Origin: Spirodela intermedia
Lineage: Eukaryota; Streptophyta; Magnoliopsida; Alismatales; Araceae
DNA: 64,000 nt
Direction: 5' to 3'
NCBI GenBank assembly: GCA_902729315.2
Contig: LR746280.1
Location: forward strand, 3,034,501-3,098,500
Shown: piece by piece, positions 12,272 through 23,735 of the stretch
Layout: every line of letters begins with the position of its first letter
Numbering within the stretch: the first letter of the stretch is position 1
The notes under the pieces: model-generated
The model's input: only the letters and a program-made list of their open reading frames with translations
Database searches by the model: none
What the model was told of the DNA's origin: nothing
Translations under genes and position numbers: made by a program

Positions 12272-12700
12272 ACTAGGCGTGCTCGCGAGCTTTGGCCACA
12301 GCCGTCTCCTGAACGATCTTCTCCAAGCAAATCGCGCAAATCCCACTCCTGACCGACACCTCCAGAGAAGACCCAGGAATCTCCTCCTCCCTCCCGATCA
12401 CGCGGACGGCCTGACAATACAGATCCATTCCATGCCCGGGGGATTACGAAGCGATACAGAATCTGTCAAATCAAGATACCCCCAACAGATCAAGGGAAAA
12501 AGGAAAACAAGAAACGGAAAGACCCCTGGCTGTCACCCCGTCGCCAACACCGTCCCCGGCGACTCGGCTCTTCAACGGAGTAAATCACAAGATTCGCAGA
12601 CTCAGAGCACATTACCTTCTCCACAGGGGCGACCGCCGACGTAGAGCCGGTCGCGCTATCGGACGCGCCGTGCTATCCGAAAGCGCGATGCGCGGGGGGG
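12272..12700 (-). pseudogene. RING paralog B: N-half and first-exon remnants, unit 1
   Basis: The minus strand carries GASDSATGST and APVEK ending at a donor (GAGAAG/GTAATG near 12619). Further left comes the RING first half ICAICLEKIVQETAVAKARE, ending in an in-frame stop after HA. The same cysteine is lost as in paralog A. No C-half or tail follows at once. It runs in parallel with paralog A, so it is an internal, older duplication inside the unit. Confidence 0.7.
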
Positions 12701-13662
12701 AGGAGGAGGGAGGAGGGAGGATGGGGCCCGCACCGCGTTCGCCCGCCACAGACAGCGTCCAAGAACGGCTTTCAGATTTGTACGACCACCGGAAGACAGA
12801 TCAGACGCAGCAGGAGGATTTTGTAGGCGGCAGGGGCGGTAGGGGCGGCAGGTGGATCCCCCGAAGATGCACCAAAAAGTTCTTGTGGGTTCTGCAAGAA
12901 TCATGTGCGCTTACCTCAACAGCACTGCCTCACTGTGAGGCCGACGACGGTTGGCGACGATCGTGCACTAACGCAATTGCGTGCATTTTTAGTAAGCCCT
13001 TCCCGTCCGCGGAATAACTTTCCATGCTTGTCCACTCTGTAGGACATGAATAACGAAAACACGGTAGACTACGTAAAATGAGAAAATTAAAAGAATAAAA
13101 ACAGGGTCGAAACTGGAGACCCAGGATTCTATTTTATTAGAGCGGTTATCTTATGCCGATTATATTTTATTGTTTCTCCAGTATTATTGAGGTGATATCA
13201 ATCATGCCGACGGTAAATGACTGGAGATGTCACACATGGCATAAACAGAGGAAAGATGCACCCTTGGGAGAAAAAGCCAGATTTAAAATTGTGCTCTTAC
13301 TTAACTTCTTGAAATGCTGTATTACGCATCTGCTATGCTCTTGCCAATAATTTTCATATATTGTGTGAAGGATAAGGAAGCATGCCATTACCAAGCAGAC
13401 AAAATGTTCCACCGTCAGGTAAGAGTATATTGATATTTGCCTAAATTCACGAATAAAGTTTTAAAATCAGGTGATAATGAGAAAGCACCATTAAAAATTC
13501 GTAGAAAATGGGTTCATAGAAAATTTTAGAACCATTGTGCTCATTGATATCTTTGTTTATAGTCGATGACTCATGAGCTTAGCGTGTCCATGGACGGTGT
13601 GGAACCCCCCCGGGTCTCGAGCCTTCAGTGCCCAAAGACTTTCTCTACCCTTTTACTGTGAA

Positions 13663-13695
<33 letters not shown>

Positions 13696-14084
13696 GTCGA
13701 CTCTTAAACAGCTTCCAGTGGTTGAAAAACCACAGATCACAACGTGACCAAGCACGCAAGAAAATATGCTGATGTCTAGTAAATGGAAGACAACGAGCAA
13801 ATAAGAAGAATAACGCCAAGAAAAAAGAACAGCCCACCCACATACCAAACCAGAGCCGATGGGGAAACGCAGCAAAGAAGAACAACCACAACAGAAGGAG
13901 AGAGCAACATAACACAGAACAACGATGACTACGGCGGCTGCTTTCCCTTTCGCTACTCACTCAGCCAAGCAGCATCTACAGGCCTTATTACCACCACAAA
14001 AGAGGGGGAAAGGGAGCTGAGGGAGGAGGCGAATAGTGAGCCACCGTCATCCCTCACCCAGGGACTATTAATCCATCCATCCCC

Positions 14085-14674
14085 TATCCTCACCCCGGCT
14101 CGTCGAAGCACTGCCGGTGCTACGTGGCCGCAGCCTTGTCTCCCGCTTTCCACTTCATGGCCCTCTTTGCCTGCCTCTCCACCGCCGTCACACCTCGTCC
14201 CCTCTGCTGCGTCCTTGGTCTTATGGGACAAGGATAAGAACCAGGACGAGAAAGCCCCACTGGTTGCCGCCACCGACGGTGAATCGGCATCGTCAGAGGC
14301 CCCACTAGTTCACCGGCCGAACCTCCTTGTGGCCGGCTGGCCCTGATATGGCCATGGTCACCCCACCGCCTGCTGCTGAGGAGCAGAGTGGACGACCTGG
14401 GGGCGACGTATTAGTGCTCCTCGAGCTCCTGGTGAGGTCCTCCTCTTCTTCCTCCTCCAATCCGCCTCAGTAAGCATACTGACACTGGCTGAGGTCCTCC
14501 CCCGTCGCCTCTCGGTCATCCACCGGCGCCGACAATGGCATAATCCACTAGGCCCTTAGGAGTAGGCGTCCGGGATCCGGTGGATGATGAGGAATCCGAA
14601 GGGTAGCTTGCAAGGCGGGAAGGTCGGGTTCCTGTCCTTGCAGGAAGCCCAGCTCATGGTGCAGGTGACGCAGA
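14085..14674 (-). pseudogene. RING paralog C: C-half and tail across the unit 1/unit 2 junction
   Basis: From an acceptor-like CCCAG at 14675 the minus strand reads CVTC, ASCKDRNPTFPPC, KLPFGFLIIHR. It then continues in broken frames through VPVDDREATGEDLS, GGLEEEEEEDL, RRWGDHGHIRA and RQAKRAMKWKAGDKAAAT to about 14085. The order matches the plus-strand copy at 14737-15305. Its continuity across 14350/14351 shows that this junction is an old, gene-internal position and not a random new breakpoint. Confidence 0.7.
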
Positions 14675-14736
14675 CTGGGAGGGGAAGAGTGGAAAATAAA
14701 TAGCACGAAGCCGTTTATTTTTTCCACACTTTCTTT

Positions 14737-15305
14737 CTCCTTCGGCGCCACCGGCACCCTGAGATGGGCATCGTACAGGGACAAGAACCCAACCTGTCCG
14801 CAGTGCAAGCTGTCCTTCGAGGTGCTCATCGTCCACCCAACCTTGGACACCTGCTCCTGAGGGCCGAATGGTTCGTGCCCCACTCGGTGCCGGTGGATGG
14901 CCAGAGGGCGTTGGAGGAGGACCTCAACAACCACCAGCATTATTACTACGGTGGATTGGAGGATGAGAAGAGGAGAATGATATAGAGCGCGACAGCTATG
15001 TCGACGCCCGGACCTCCATTCTGCTCATCAAACACAAGGTGGCGGAGCGACAACGGCCACATCAGGGCCAACCACACGGAGGCCCAACCGTTGAACTGGC
15101 AGTGCTCCGGCGGCGCCCATCCCCAGCCGACAGCAGAAACCAACAGCTTGTTCTCCTCACCGTCCTCGTCCTCGACCCACAGGGACAAGAAGCTGGAAAA
15201 AGGGGGGGGGGGGTGGTGGAGGTGGTGTTGGGGAGGCGGGCAAACAAGGCCATGAAGAGGGAAGTGGTGGACAAGGCGGCATTATTTACCTTTTGTTTCG
15301 TGTAA
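14737..15305 (+). pseudogene. RING-finger C-half and C-terminal tail, unit 2
   Basis: Identical in translation to 8714-9282, with the same TGA after the RING half, the same glycine-for-cysteine changes and the same G-run. Here its divergent partner on the minus strand (14085-14674) is complete, so this is the best place to study the inverted pair. Confidence 0.75.
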
Positions 15306-15703
15306 TCATGGAGGCCATAGTGCCCATATGCTTGCCTGCCAATTTTTTGTTGTGTATATCAGTTAGATATAAATGAAAGAAGAAATCAGAGTCCAAACCG
15401 AGATCCCCGACTGTGTGTGTGTGTGTGTGTGTGAGCGAGTGAGTGAGAGAGAGAAGAGGGTGCCGCCATAAGTGGGTTTAGTTCTCCCGACGGCTTATTC
15501 CTCTTTTCTTAGCCAGGTCGAGCAGGACGACGGCGCAACCGGCAGAAAAAGAAGCTCGTCACTGAAAATCCCACAAAGACACAGGTATCTCTCTGTCTCT
15601 CTCCCCCCCCGCCGTCTATCTCTCGTGATCTCTTTCTAAGAAAGAGGCCTCCACTTTTCATTCAATCATTTTTCCTGGACCCATAGCTTCGGGAAGCAGA
15701 GAA

Positions 15704-16113
15704 TTACCTGTGGGATGAGCAGTACACCTTCCGGTCATCGGCGCCGACGGGACCCACCTCAGGATGAGAACCTCGGCGTAGCCCGTCCTTGGGCGTAGTC
15801 CCTGTCCGGGTGGTAAGGGACCTCCTGCCTGCGGGCGCAGTTGCACTTGGCGCACATCTTCGCCACCTACTCCGACGGGTTCTCAAACGCGAAAGAGTGC
15901 TGCCGTCTCTTTCTCTCTCCCTCTCTTCTGCGCCTTGTGGGTTTCTTGACGATCGGCGGCTGGTGGGTGGGCGGGAGGAGGGAGGGCCGCCTCCGGGGAG
16001 GTGGCCGGGGAAGAGTCGGAGGAAGTGGCGACGTGCATCAAATGCAAGTGCGACCGCAGGCAGGAGTTCCTTTTCCGGCCGAACAGGCCCCGGGCTCCCG
16101 TCTCTTCCGCGTA
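15704..16113. pseudogene. Inverted pair of Cys-rich exon fragments, unit 2
   Basis: Second copy of the 9681-10090 pair: the minus fragment at 15704-15892 and the plus fragment at 16013-16113, sharing VA..C.KC.C.RRQE. Confidence 0.4.
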
Positions 16114-16538
16114 GCAGAGAAGAAGATGGATCTGAGCGTGCTTGTGTGTGAGGGAGAGACTAGGCGGGAGATGCATATATATAGATAAAGAAAGAGAGAG
16201 GGAAGCCGATGTCCAGGAGATGAAGAACGACAGAGGAGAAGAATGACGTTCAAAGAAGATAACAGCGCACCCACATACGAAACCGGAGCCGATAGGGAAA
16301 CGCAGCGAAGAACAACGACAACGACAACAACAACAAAAGGAGAGAGCAACATAACACAGAAGAACGACGACTATGGCGGCTGCTTCCCCTTTCGCTACTC
16401 ACCCAGCCAAACAGCATCCACAAGCCTTATTACCACCGCAAAAGAGGAGGAAAGGGAGCGGAGGGAGGAGGCGAATAGTGAGCCGTCATCATCCCTCACC
16501 CAGGGACTATCAATCCATCCATCCCCTATCCTCACCCC

Positions 16539-17243
16539 AGCTTGTCGAAGCACTGCTGGTGCTTTGTGGCCGCAGCCTTGTCTCCCGCTTCGCACTTCAT
16601 GGCCCTCTCTCCCTGCCTCTCCACGGCCGTCACCGCCTCGTTAGACTCCAAATACTCTTATGGCACAAGGATAAGAACCAGAGACGAGAAAGCACCACGG
16701 GTTGCCGCCACCGACGGTGAATCGGCCATGCAAAACTCGCCCCTCAGGAGCAACAAAGCGCCAGAAACCATATCTCGATACACGACAATTGAAGCACATC
16801 TGGGATATCAAAATAACACGTGAAATAGAGAGAGATGTCCAGGACGAACCACTTGGCGTGCCCGCGAGCTTTGACCACAGCCGTCTCCCGAAGGGCGATC
16901 TTCTCCAAGCAAATCACGCAAGTCCAAACCCCCGACCGTCTCCTCCTGAGAAGACCGAGGAGCCTCCCCCTCGTTCCCAATCACGCTGACGGCCTGACAA
17001 TAGAGATCCAGTCCGTACCCGTGGAATTACGAAACCCTAGAAAATCTCTCAAATCAAGATACCTCCAACAGATCTCGGGAAAAAGGAAAACAAGAAACGG
17101 AAAGACTCCCGACTCCTTGTCGACGGAGTAAAGCTCAAGAGTCCGAGCGCGTTACCTTCTCCACGGGGATGAACGCCAACGTAGAGCCGGTCGCGCTACC
17201 GGACGCCCCCTGCCATGCCGCAAGGGCGATGGCCTGGGGGAAC
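16539..17243 (-). pseudogene. RING paralog A remnants, unit 2
   Basis: Same content as 10516-11220: first-exon piece with donor, RING first half CVICLEKIALRETAVVKARG, and tail AGDKAAATKHQQCFDKLG with stop. No difference from unit 1 was seen. Confidence 0.7.
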
Positions 17244-18294
17244 GAGGAGGAGAAGGCAGGAGGAGGAAAGAAGGGGCTAACAGCGCACTCACCGGCCACC
17301 GACGACGTCCACGAGAAGCTTCTCGATAGGAACGATCACCAGACGCCCAGCACCAGGTTTTATAGGCGTTGGGGGACGGCAGGTACATCCCGCGAAAGCG
17401 CGCCAAAAAGTTCCTGATATTGCATTCACGGTAGTGAGAAAACATTATAAAAGATTTACAGATATTGCGTTCATGATCCCTTGCTCGATGGTTATTCTTA
17501 GGCTATGAAGGAAACCGTTGAGACAATGAGTTTAATACGTAACTCTACACTGAATGAAAAAAGTTAGTCCCAGCTATTATGCAGAGTAAGATTGTAGGCC
17601 ATATCGGGAGATAAATGGGTTAAACGTAGTACACAAATCTCAAATTCTGCTAACAATCGAAGGGAGTAACCATTTGCTGATTGATTAAAAATTCTGAGTT
17701 TAATCTCGTGCATTCAATAGACTGAAAAAAATAAACAAATATTACGCATGCTTTGCCAATCAGGAAAATAAACACTATCAATGATGCATGTGGACGGCCG
17801 CAACAATACAAACCGCATCCATAATCTCGTCTGTTTCTTGTAACGGTTGACCCACATTGCGATCACCAAGTCAAATGAGATTTGACTTGCTTTGTCAGAG
17901 TAAACATCGCCGCACATGGAGAACAAGAAACAACTTCTGTGTGCTTCAGCAGGGTAACGACACGCGAGAGATTTAAACGGTGGTGGATGTAAGGTGGTTT
18001 ATGATGCTCGAGAGAAACACGAGAGATTTAGATAATAAAAGGGAGAGGGAGAAGAGATGATTGGGCACTGTAGATGACGAAACAGCGGCGACGCAACCGG
18101 ACAAAGGCTCTCGCGATCTAGACGACGACGATCTTCTCCAAGGCGGAGAGCGGACTACGAACCGTGGTGGACTCGGGGAACTCCGAGGACAGTAGAGAGG
18201 GAGAGAGAGAGAGAGAAAGAAACCAGATAGGGTTAAATACTACCAAGAGGAATGGAGGGGTGTCCAAGAAAACTAACGAGAGGAATTAAAAACC

Positions 18295-18723
18295 ACTAGG
18301 CGTGCTCGCGAGCTTTGGCCACAGCCGTCTCCTGAACGATCTTCTCCAAGCAAATCGCGCAAATCCCACTCCTGACCGACACCTCCAGAGAAGACCCAGG
18401 AATCTCCTCCTCCCTCCCGATCACGCGGACGGCCTGACAATACAGATCCATTCCATGCCCGGGGGATTACGAAGCGATACAGAATCTGTCAAATCAAGAT
18501 ACCCCCAACAGATCAAGGGAAAAAGGAAAACAAGAAACGGAAAGACCCCTGGCTGTCACCCCGTCGCCAACACCGTCCCCGGCGACTCGGCTCTTCAACG
18601 GAGTAAATCACAAGATTCGCAGACTCAGAGCACATTACCTTCTCCACAGGGGCGACCGCCGACGTAGAGCCGGTCGCGCTATCGGACGCGCCGTGCTATC
18701 CGAAAGCGCGATGCGCGGGGGGG
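18295..18723 (-). pseudogene. RING paralog B remnants, unit 2
   Basis: Same content as 12272-12700, with the same stop after the RING first half. Confidence 0.7.
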
Positions 18724-19685
18724 AGGAGGAGGGAGGAGGGAGGATGGGGCCCGCACCGCGTTCGCCCGCCACAGACAGCGTCCAAGAACGGCTTTCAGAT
18801 TTGTACGACCACCGGAAGACAGATCAGACGCAGCAGGAGGATTTTGTAGGCGGCAGGGGCGGTAGGGGCGGCAGGTGGATCCCCCGAAGATGCACCAAAA
18901 AGTTCTTGTGGGTTCTGCAAGAATCATGTGCGCTTACCTCAACAGCACTGCCTCACTGTGAGGCCGACGACGGTTGGCGACGATCGTGCACTAACGCAAT
19001 TGCGTGCATTTTTAGTAAGCCCTTCCCGTCCGCGGAATAACTTTCCATGCTTGTCCACTCTGTAGGACATGAATAACGAAAACACGGTAGACTACGTAAA
19101 ATGAGAAAATTAAAAGAATAAAAACAGGGTCGAAACTGGAGACCCAGGATTCTATTTTATTAGAGCGGTTATCTTATGCCGATTATATTTTATTGTTTCT
19201 CCAGTATTATTGAGGTGATATCAATCATGCCGACGGTAAATGACTGGAGATGTCACACATGGCATAAACAGAGGAAAGATGCACCCTTGGGAGAAAAAGC
19301 CAGATTTAAAATTGTGCTCTTACTTAACTTCTTGAAATGCTGTATTACGCATCTGCTATGCTCTTGCCAATAATTTTCATATATTGTGTGAAGGATAAGG
19401 AAGCATGCCATTACCAAGCAGACAAAATGTTCCACCGTCAGGTAAGAGTATATTGATATTTGCCTAAATTCACGAATAAAGTTTTAAAATCAGGTGATAA
19501 TGAGAAAGCACCATTAAAAATTCGTAGAAAATGGGTTCATAGAAAATTTTAGAACCATTGTGCTCATTGATATCTTTGTTTATAGTCGATGACTCATGAG
19601 CTTAGCGTGTCCATGGACGGTGTGGAACCCCCCCGGGTCTCGAGCCTTCAGTGCCCAAAGACTTTCTCTACCCTTTTACTGTGAA

Positions 19686-19718
<33 letters not shown>

Positions 19719-20107
19719 GTCGACTCTTAAACAGCTTCCAGTGGTTGAAAAACCACAGATCACAACGTGACCAAGCACGCAAGAAAATATGCTGATGTCT
19801 AGTAAATGGAAGACAACGAGCAAATAAGAAGAATAACGCCAAGAAAAAAGAACAGCCCACCCACATACCAAACCAGAGCCGATGGGGAAACGCAGCAAAG
19901 AAGAACAACCACAACAGAAGGAGAGAGCAACATAACACAGAACAACGATGACTACGGCGGCTGCTTTCCCTTTCGCTACTCACTCAGCCAAGCAGCATCT
20001 ACAGGCCTTATTACCACCACAAAAGAGGGGGAAAGGGAGCTGAGGGAGGAGGCGAATAGTGAGCCACCGTCATCCCTCACCCAGGGACTATTAATCCATC
20101 CATCCCC

Positions 20108-20605
20108 TATCCTCACCCCGGCTCGTCGAAGCACTGCCGGTGCTACGTGGCCGCAGCCTTGTCTCCCGCTTTCCACTTCATGGCCCTCTTTGCCTGCCTC
20201 TCCACCGCCGTCACACCTCGTCCCCTCTGCTGCGTCCTTGGTCTTATGGGACAAGGATAAGAACCAGGACGAGAAAGCCCCACTGGTTGCCGCCACCGAC
20301 GGTGAATCGGCATCGTCAGAGGCCCCACTAGTTCACCGGCCGAACCTCCTTGTGGCCGGCTGGCCCTGATATGGCCATGGTCACCCCACCGCCTGCTGCT
20401 GAGGAGCAGAGTGGACGACCTGGGGGCGACGTATTAGTGCTCCTCGAGCTCCTGGTGAGGTCCTCCTCTTCTTCCTCCTCCAATCCGCCTCAGTAAGCAT
20501 ACTGACACTGGCTGAGGTCCTCCCCCGTCGCCTCTCGGTCATCCACCGGCGCCGACAATGGCATAATCCACTAGGCCCTTAGGAGTAGGCGTCCGGGATC
20601 CGGTG
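20108..20605 (-). pseudogene. RING paralog C across the unit 2/unit 3 junction, 5' truncated
   Basis: The tail and acidic part match 14085-14582. The array stops at 20605, inside the exon, so the RING half (which would lie at 20606-20697) is missing. The adjoining sequence belongs to the DnaJ gene. Confidence 0.65.
20374..20605. repeat. Partial third tandem unit (232 bp)
   Basis: It repeats 14351-14582, including the TCC triplet missing from unit 1, and stops after GGGATCCGGTG. The next base differs (A instead of G) and the sequence changes to a DnaJ intron. A 232-bp excess over two units means that recombination used direct repeats, or that a longer array was trimmed. Confidence 0.9.
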
Positions 20606-20739
20606 AGGGAGGAGGCGTATAGGCAAAAGAAAAGTTTGTTGTCTTTTGGTGTCGTTTCTATGTCTAGGTTGCCAAAGATCCGATTTTTTCAAGGGACGGT
20701 GCCGATATGTACGTGGACTCTAATATTAGCTTTACACAG

Positions 20740-22821
20740 GCAAGAACTTTTTCTTTTTGTTACTCTCCTCTTCGAAGAAGCACAAGTGAGAAAAAAAATT
20801 ATTCCCCTGGGAATCATTATAAACCAGCATGCTCTCTCTCTTCAGAAAAGACTGCAGTATGTGAACTCAGTGTTCTGTTCAGTGACTGCTTGATTTGATG
20901 ATGTCTCAACACTAGCAAGATGTCTACTACCTTCAACTTTCGAGCTTTACTTGCATCTCTTTCGATCTAACTTAGCTCAAAAGAATCTTATGACTTCAAA
21001 TGTTCATAGCAGTATGTGGGTTTTGTTCTGAATGATCGGCCATTTGTGGATTTACAAGATAAATATTTTTTACCATATTTCATGTAAAGTATTAGTTTTT
21101 ACCAATAGAACCTTATCAAGTCAATTCAGTTAGTGTATTTATGTTTATGTTTGGTAATAATTATTGCATCTTTTGTCGTTTCACGTTTGCTTTATCTCTT
21201 TGGGTTCCATCGCACACTGATTTAAACTGGTGATTATGATTATTAGTTGGTGAGGAGAGTATTGGCATCCTAATCGTTTTTATTGGTGGTTATATTGAGC
21301 AACATCTTGGATGAGTGTTGTAGTTGCGAGATAAGTAATACTAAGTAATATGAGTGATTGATACTAGTGGTTATAATCTTTCCGTGTTAGCACAAATGGC
21401 CACTAGTAGGGCATTTTCTTTTCGAGTAGTTTTTGGGTAGCTTATACTTGTCAGGTAATGATAAACCACAGAGATAAAAACAAATTAGTTGACTTTATGG
21501 ATTGCTAATTTGACGAAAAGATGCAATTTATTCTGTTCTTGAGATGATCTTGTGGGAAAGTTGGTCAGTTCTGACTGTTCTGGGAGAGTTTTATTTAACA
21601 GTGGTTTCTCTTTATAGCGATGAATATATGCTTCCCTGTTAATGAGAAAAGGAGGCTTGATGGAAAATAAAATTGTCCTCGCTGGGTTCCATGATAGTTT
21701 GGAAATATCCTGAGGACAAATATGGCTGTGAATTTTCCAGGCGCCAAAATACAGTCAGTGGTCTTGCGATCCTAAAATCTATTTTAATTTTGTGGTATTT
21801 CTTCTGTTAATGTATTTGATGCAATTTTCCCCTCTAGTTGACTGTTGATGGTGCTTTCTTTGCTGTGACGTCGTTTTTATTATGGTCTGTTTGAAATATT
21901 TTTGAATTCATCCTTGTTTCTGTCATCATTGTCTATATGTTTGTTGACTTTTGTGAGAAGCTAAGAGCCAATGCTGTGGGAAGTATTCTATCAAGAGCTC
22001 TAGTACTACTGGTATCTTGAGAGACTCCATTCACAGTTTAATCAACTCTGTGAGAAGGTTTTGTTGAGAGCTATAGACCCTATTTTCTCCAATACGAGAC
22101 TAATTAGAATGAACTAGGAGAAACTGATGCACAGGAAAACTTTATGGTAGTTCATTTTCCATGTGAGTACTTCCAGCTTCCATTATAGTATACCATTGAG
22201 TTACAAGTTGTTCACGGTGATGGCTGCATAAAAAATTCCCTTCTATATCTTGGGAATCAGCATTGACCTTACTTTGACAAATACTGAAAATACTCCCATG
22301 TAAGAAGCATTTTACAAGAAAATAGAAAATTTGGTTTAAAGACTCTAGTCCCATGACTGCTGGAAGGGGGGTTTACCCGCTCCCCAACATTCTTTCCAAA
22401 CCACATTGAGAAATGACAGTTGACTGACCCTTGTGCGAACTCCATGTAAGGGCAGTTGTTAGGCTCCACATTGCTTGATTAGTGTGATCTTCTGATCTTC
22501 AATACTCAAGATTTTTAGTCTTCATACTGAGTATCCAAGAACAGAAACCTCATTCAAAATGCTGAATGCTTGATTTATTTTAAAGTTTAATTTTGTCATG
22601 TCAATGATTAGCAGCACACGTAGTTTTATTTGCTTAATATACTACTGTTATTTTATTAATTGAATTATTGTGAGAGATATTTGAAATTGGGTTGAGTTTT
22701 ATTTGCAATTGGTTATGCCTCATCTTGTCCTGTTAGGATTGAGGACAATTGATATCTCCCCTGAAATCATATGTATATATAAAAATTCTGATTGTTTACT
22801 AGTATTCAACTTATTATTCAG
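20740..22821 (+). other. DnaJ intron 1 (GC-AG)
   Basis: It begins GCAAGA after TTTACACAG and ends TTATTATTCAG. The 2.1 kb are AT-rich with no gene. The segment 22250-22758 recurs at 32596-33080. Confidence 0.65.
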
Positions 22822-22878
22822 GCTATCCTTGGTGGAAAGATCCAAGTACCAACTTTGTTGGGGAAGACGGACGTGAAG

Positions 22879-23735
22879 GTACGATTTCTTGCATTACCTT
22901 CAGTTTCTTTTATTGGTGGCATTCTTTGCTGGTTATTTTATAACTCTATACGGATGCTAAAACACTGAGGAATTGCAACTGTGAAACGTATTTTGGACCT
23001 TTTTCAGTGTGTGGCATTGTGCAGTGCATTATGAAACAGAAAACATGGCTGGTATAAAGCATCAACTCCTAGATAAAACAGCCATCTTTACTTTGAGAAA
23101 TATTTGAGATTAGCGAGATTTTGAATTGATCTCTGCAGGAGTCTTAAGTTCCTAAATTTGGCTGACTTATATTGTTTTCGCTTCCATTTGTGCATATCAT
23201 AGAAAAGATATCGATTTATTTCGTATCTCAAAGGTACACAAACAGGAAGGGTTTGTGTGCATCTGTTGTAGTGGCACCAACTAAGAAGGAAATTGAACAG
23301 CGGGTCTTAGAAGTAAGACTGTGCCTTAGATTATAACTTTTAAGCTATTGCATGAACTATTAAGCCATTGTCATTCCTCTCATTCTTACCTCATGTAAAA
23401 AGGTTGAGATAATACTCATTTTCTTCATGTTTGACTATAATGTTTTTAATGTATTTTTGAAAAAATGACTTAAAGTGCTTCATTATCTAGTAAATTTTTG
23501 TGTTGCCATTAGTAATAGAAATGTGATTGTATCGAACCCAGTTGGGTAGTTTTTTCCTTCGAAGAACTCTTGACTTATTTTTTGAGCTTCTGAACTGGAC
23601 ATTAGAATATAGTGTACTTCAGATTTCGGATTTTATATTTCTTCTTTCATGTATTTGAATTTTTCTTTTTAATGTAACTTCAGAGGAAAATGTTCCAATA
23701 AAATGGTTGCTTCAAATATCTTATTTACTACTCAG
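22879..23735 (+). other. DnaJ intron 2
   Basis: GT donor at 22879 (GTGAAG/GTACGA) and CAG acceptor at 23735. Near 23262-23313 an open stretch (APTKKEIEQRVLE) looks protein-like, but I cannot place it and it is not needed by the flanking exon phases. Confidence 0.5.

Larger units (their letters stand above)
8331..14350. repeat. Tandem unit 1 (6020 bp)
   Basis: First copy of a head-to-tail duplication. From GCCATGGTCACC onwards the sequence repeats at 14351, and again for 232 bp at 20374. The two long copies have the same predicted frames throughout and equal lengths of a (TG)11 tract (9390), a 12-G run (9179) and a CT tract (13664). The only difference I noticed is one missing TCC triplet near 8435. 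The unit is clearly richer in G+C than the LTR-filled flanks and holds RING-gene fragments on both strands. The parts at 9290-9680, 11230-12270 and 12700-13780 show nothing I can name. Confidence 0.95.
14351..20373. repeat. Tandem unit 2 (6023 bp)
   Basis: Second copy of the unit, shifted by 6023 bp from unit 1 past the TCC indel. All fragments described for unit 1 recur with identical translations, including identical in-frame stops, so the genes were already dead before the duplication. Confidence 0.95.

Noticed and set aside
13783-14346. 187-codon plus-strand open frame, repeated at 19806-20369
   Set aside because: It is antisense to the RING tail fragments (KAGDKAAAT and related blocks on the minus strand) and has no recognisable domain.
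8331-20605. Helitron or MULE as carrier of the array
   Set aside because: No TC...CTRR ends with a 3' hairpin and no long terminal inverted repeats at 8331 or 20605; kept only as something to test.
23262-23313. Extra exon (APTKKEIEQRVLE) in DnaJ intron 2
   Set aside because: The flanking exons already join in phase and the stretch has no match in the DnaJ domain order that I can recall.
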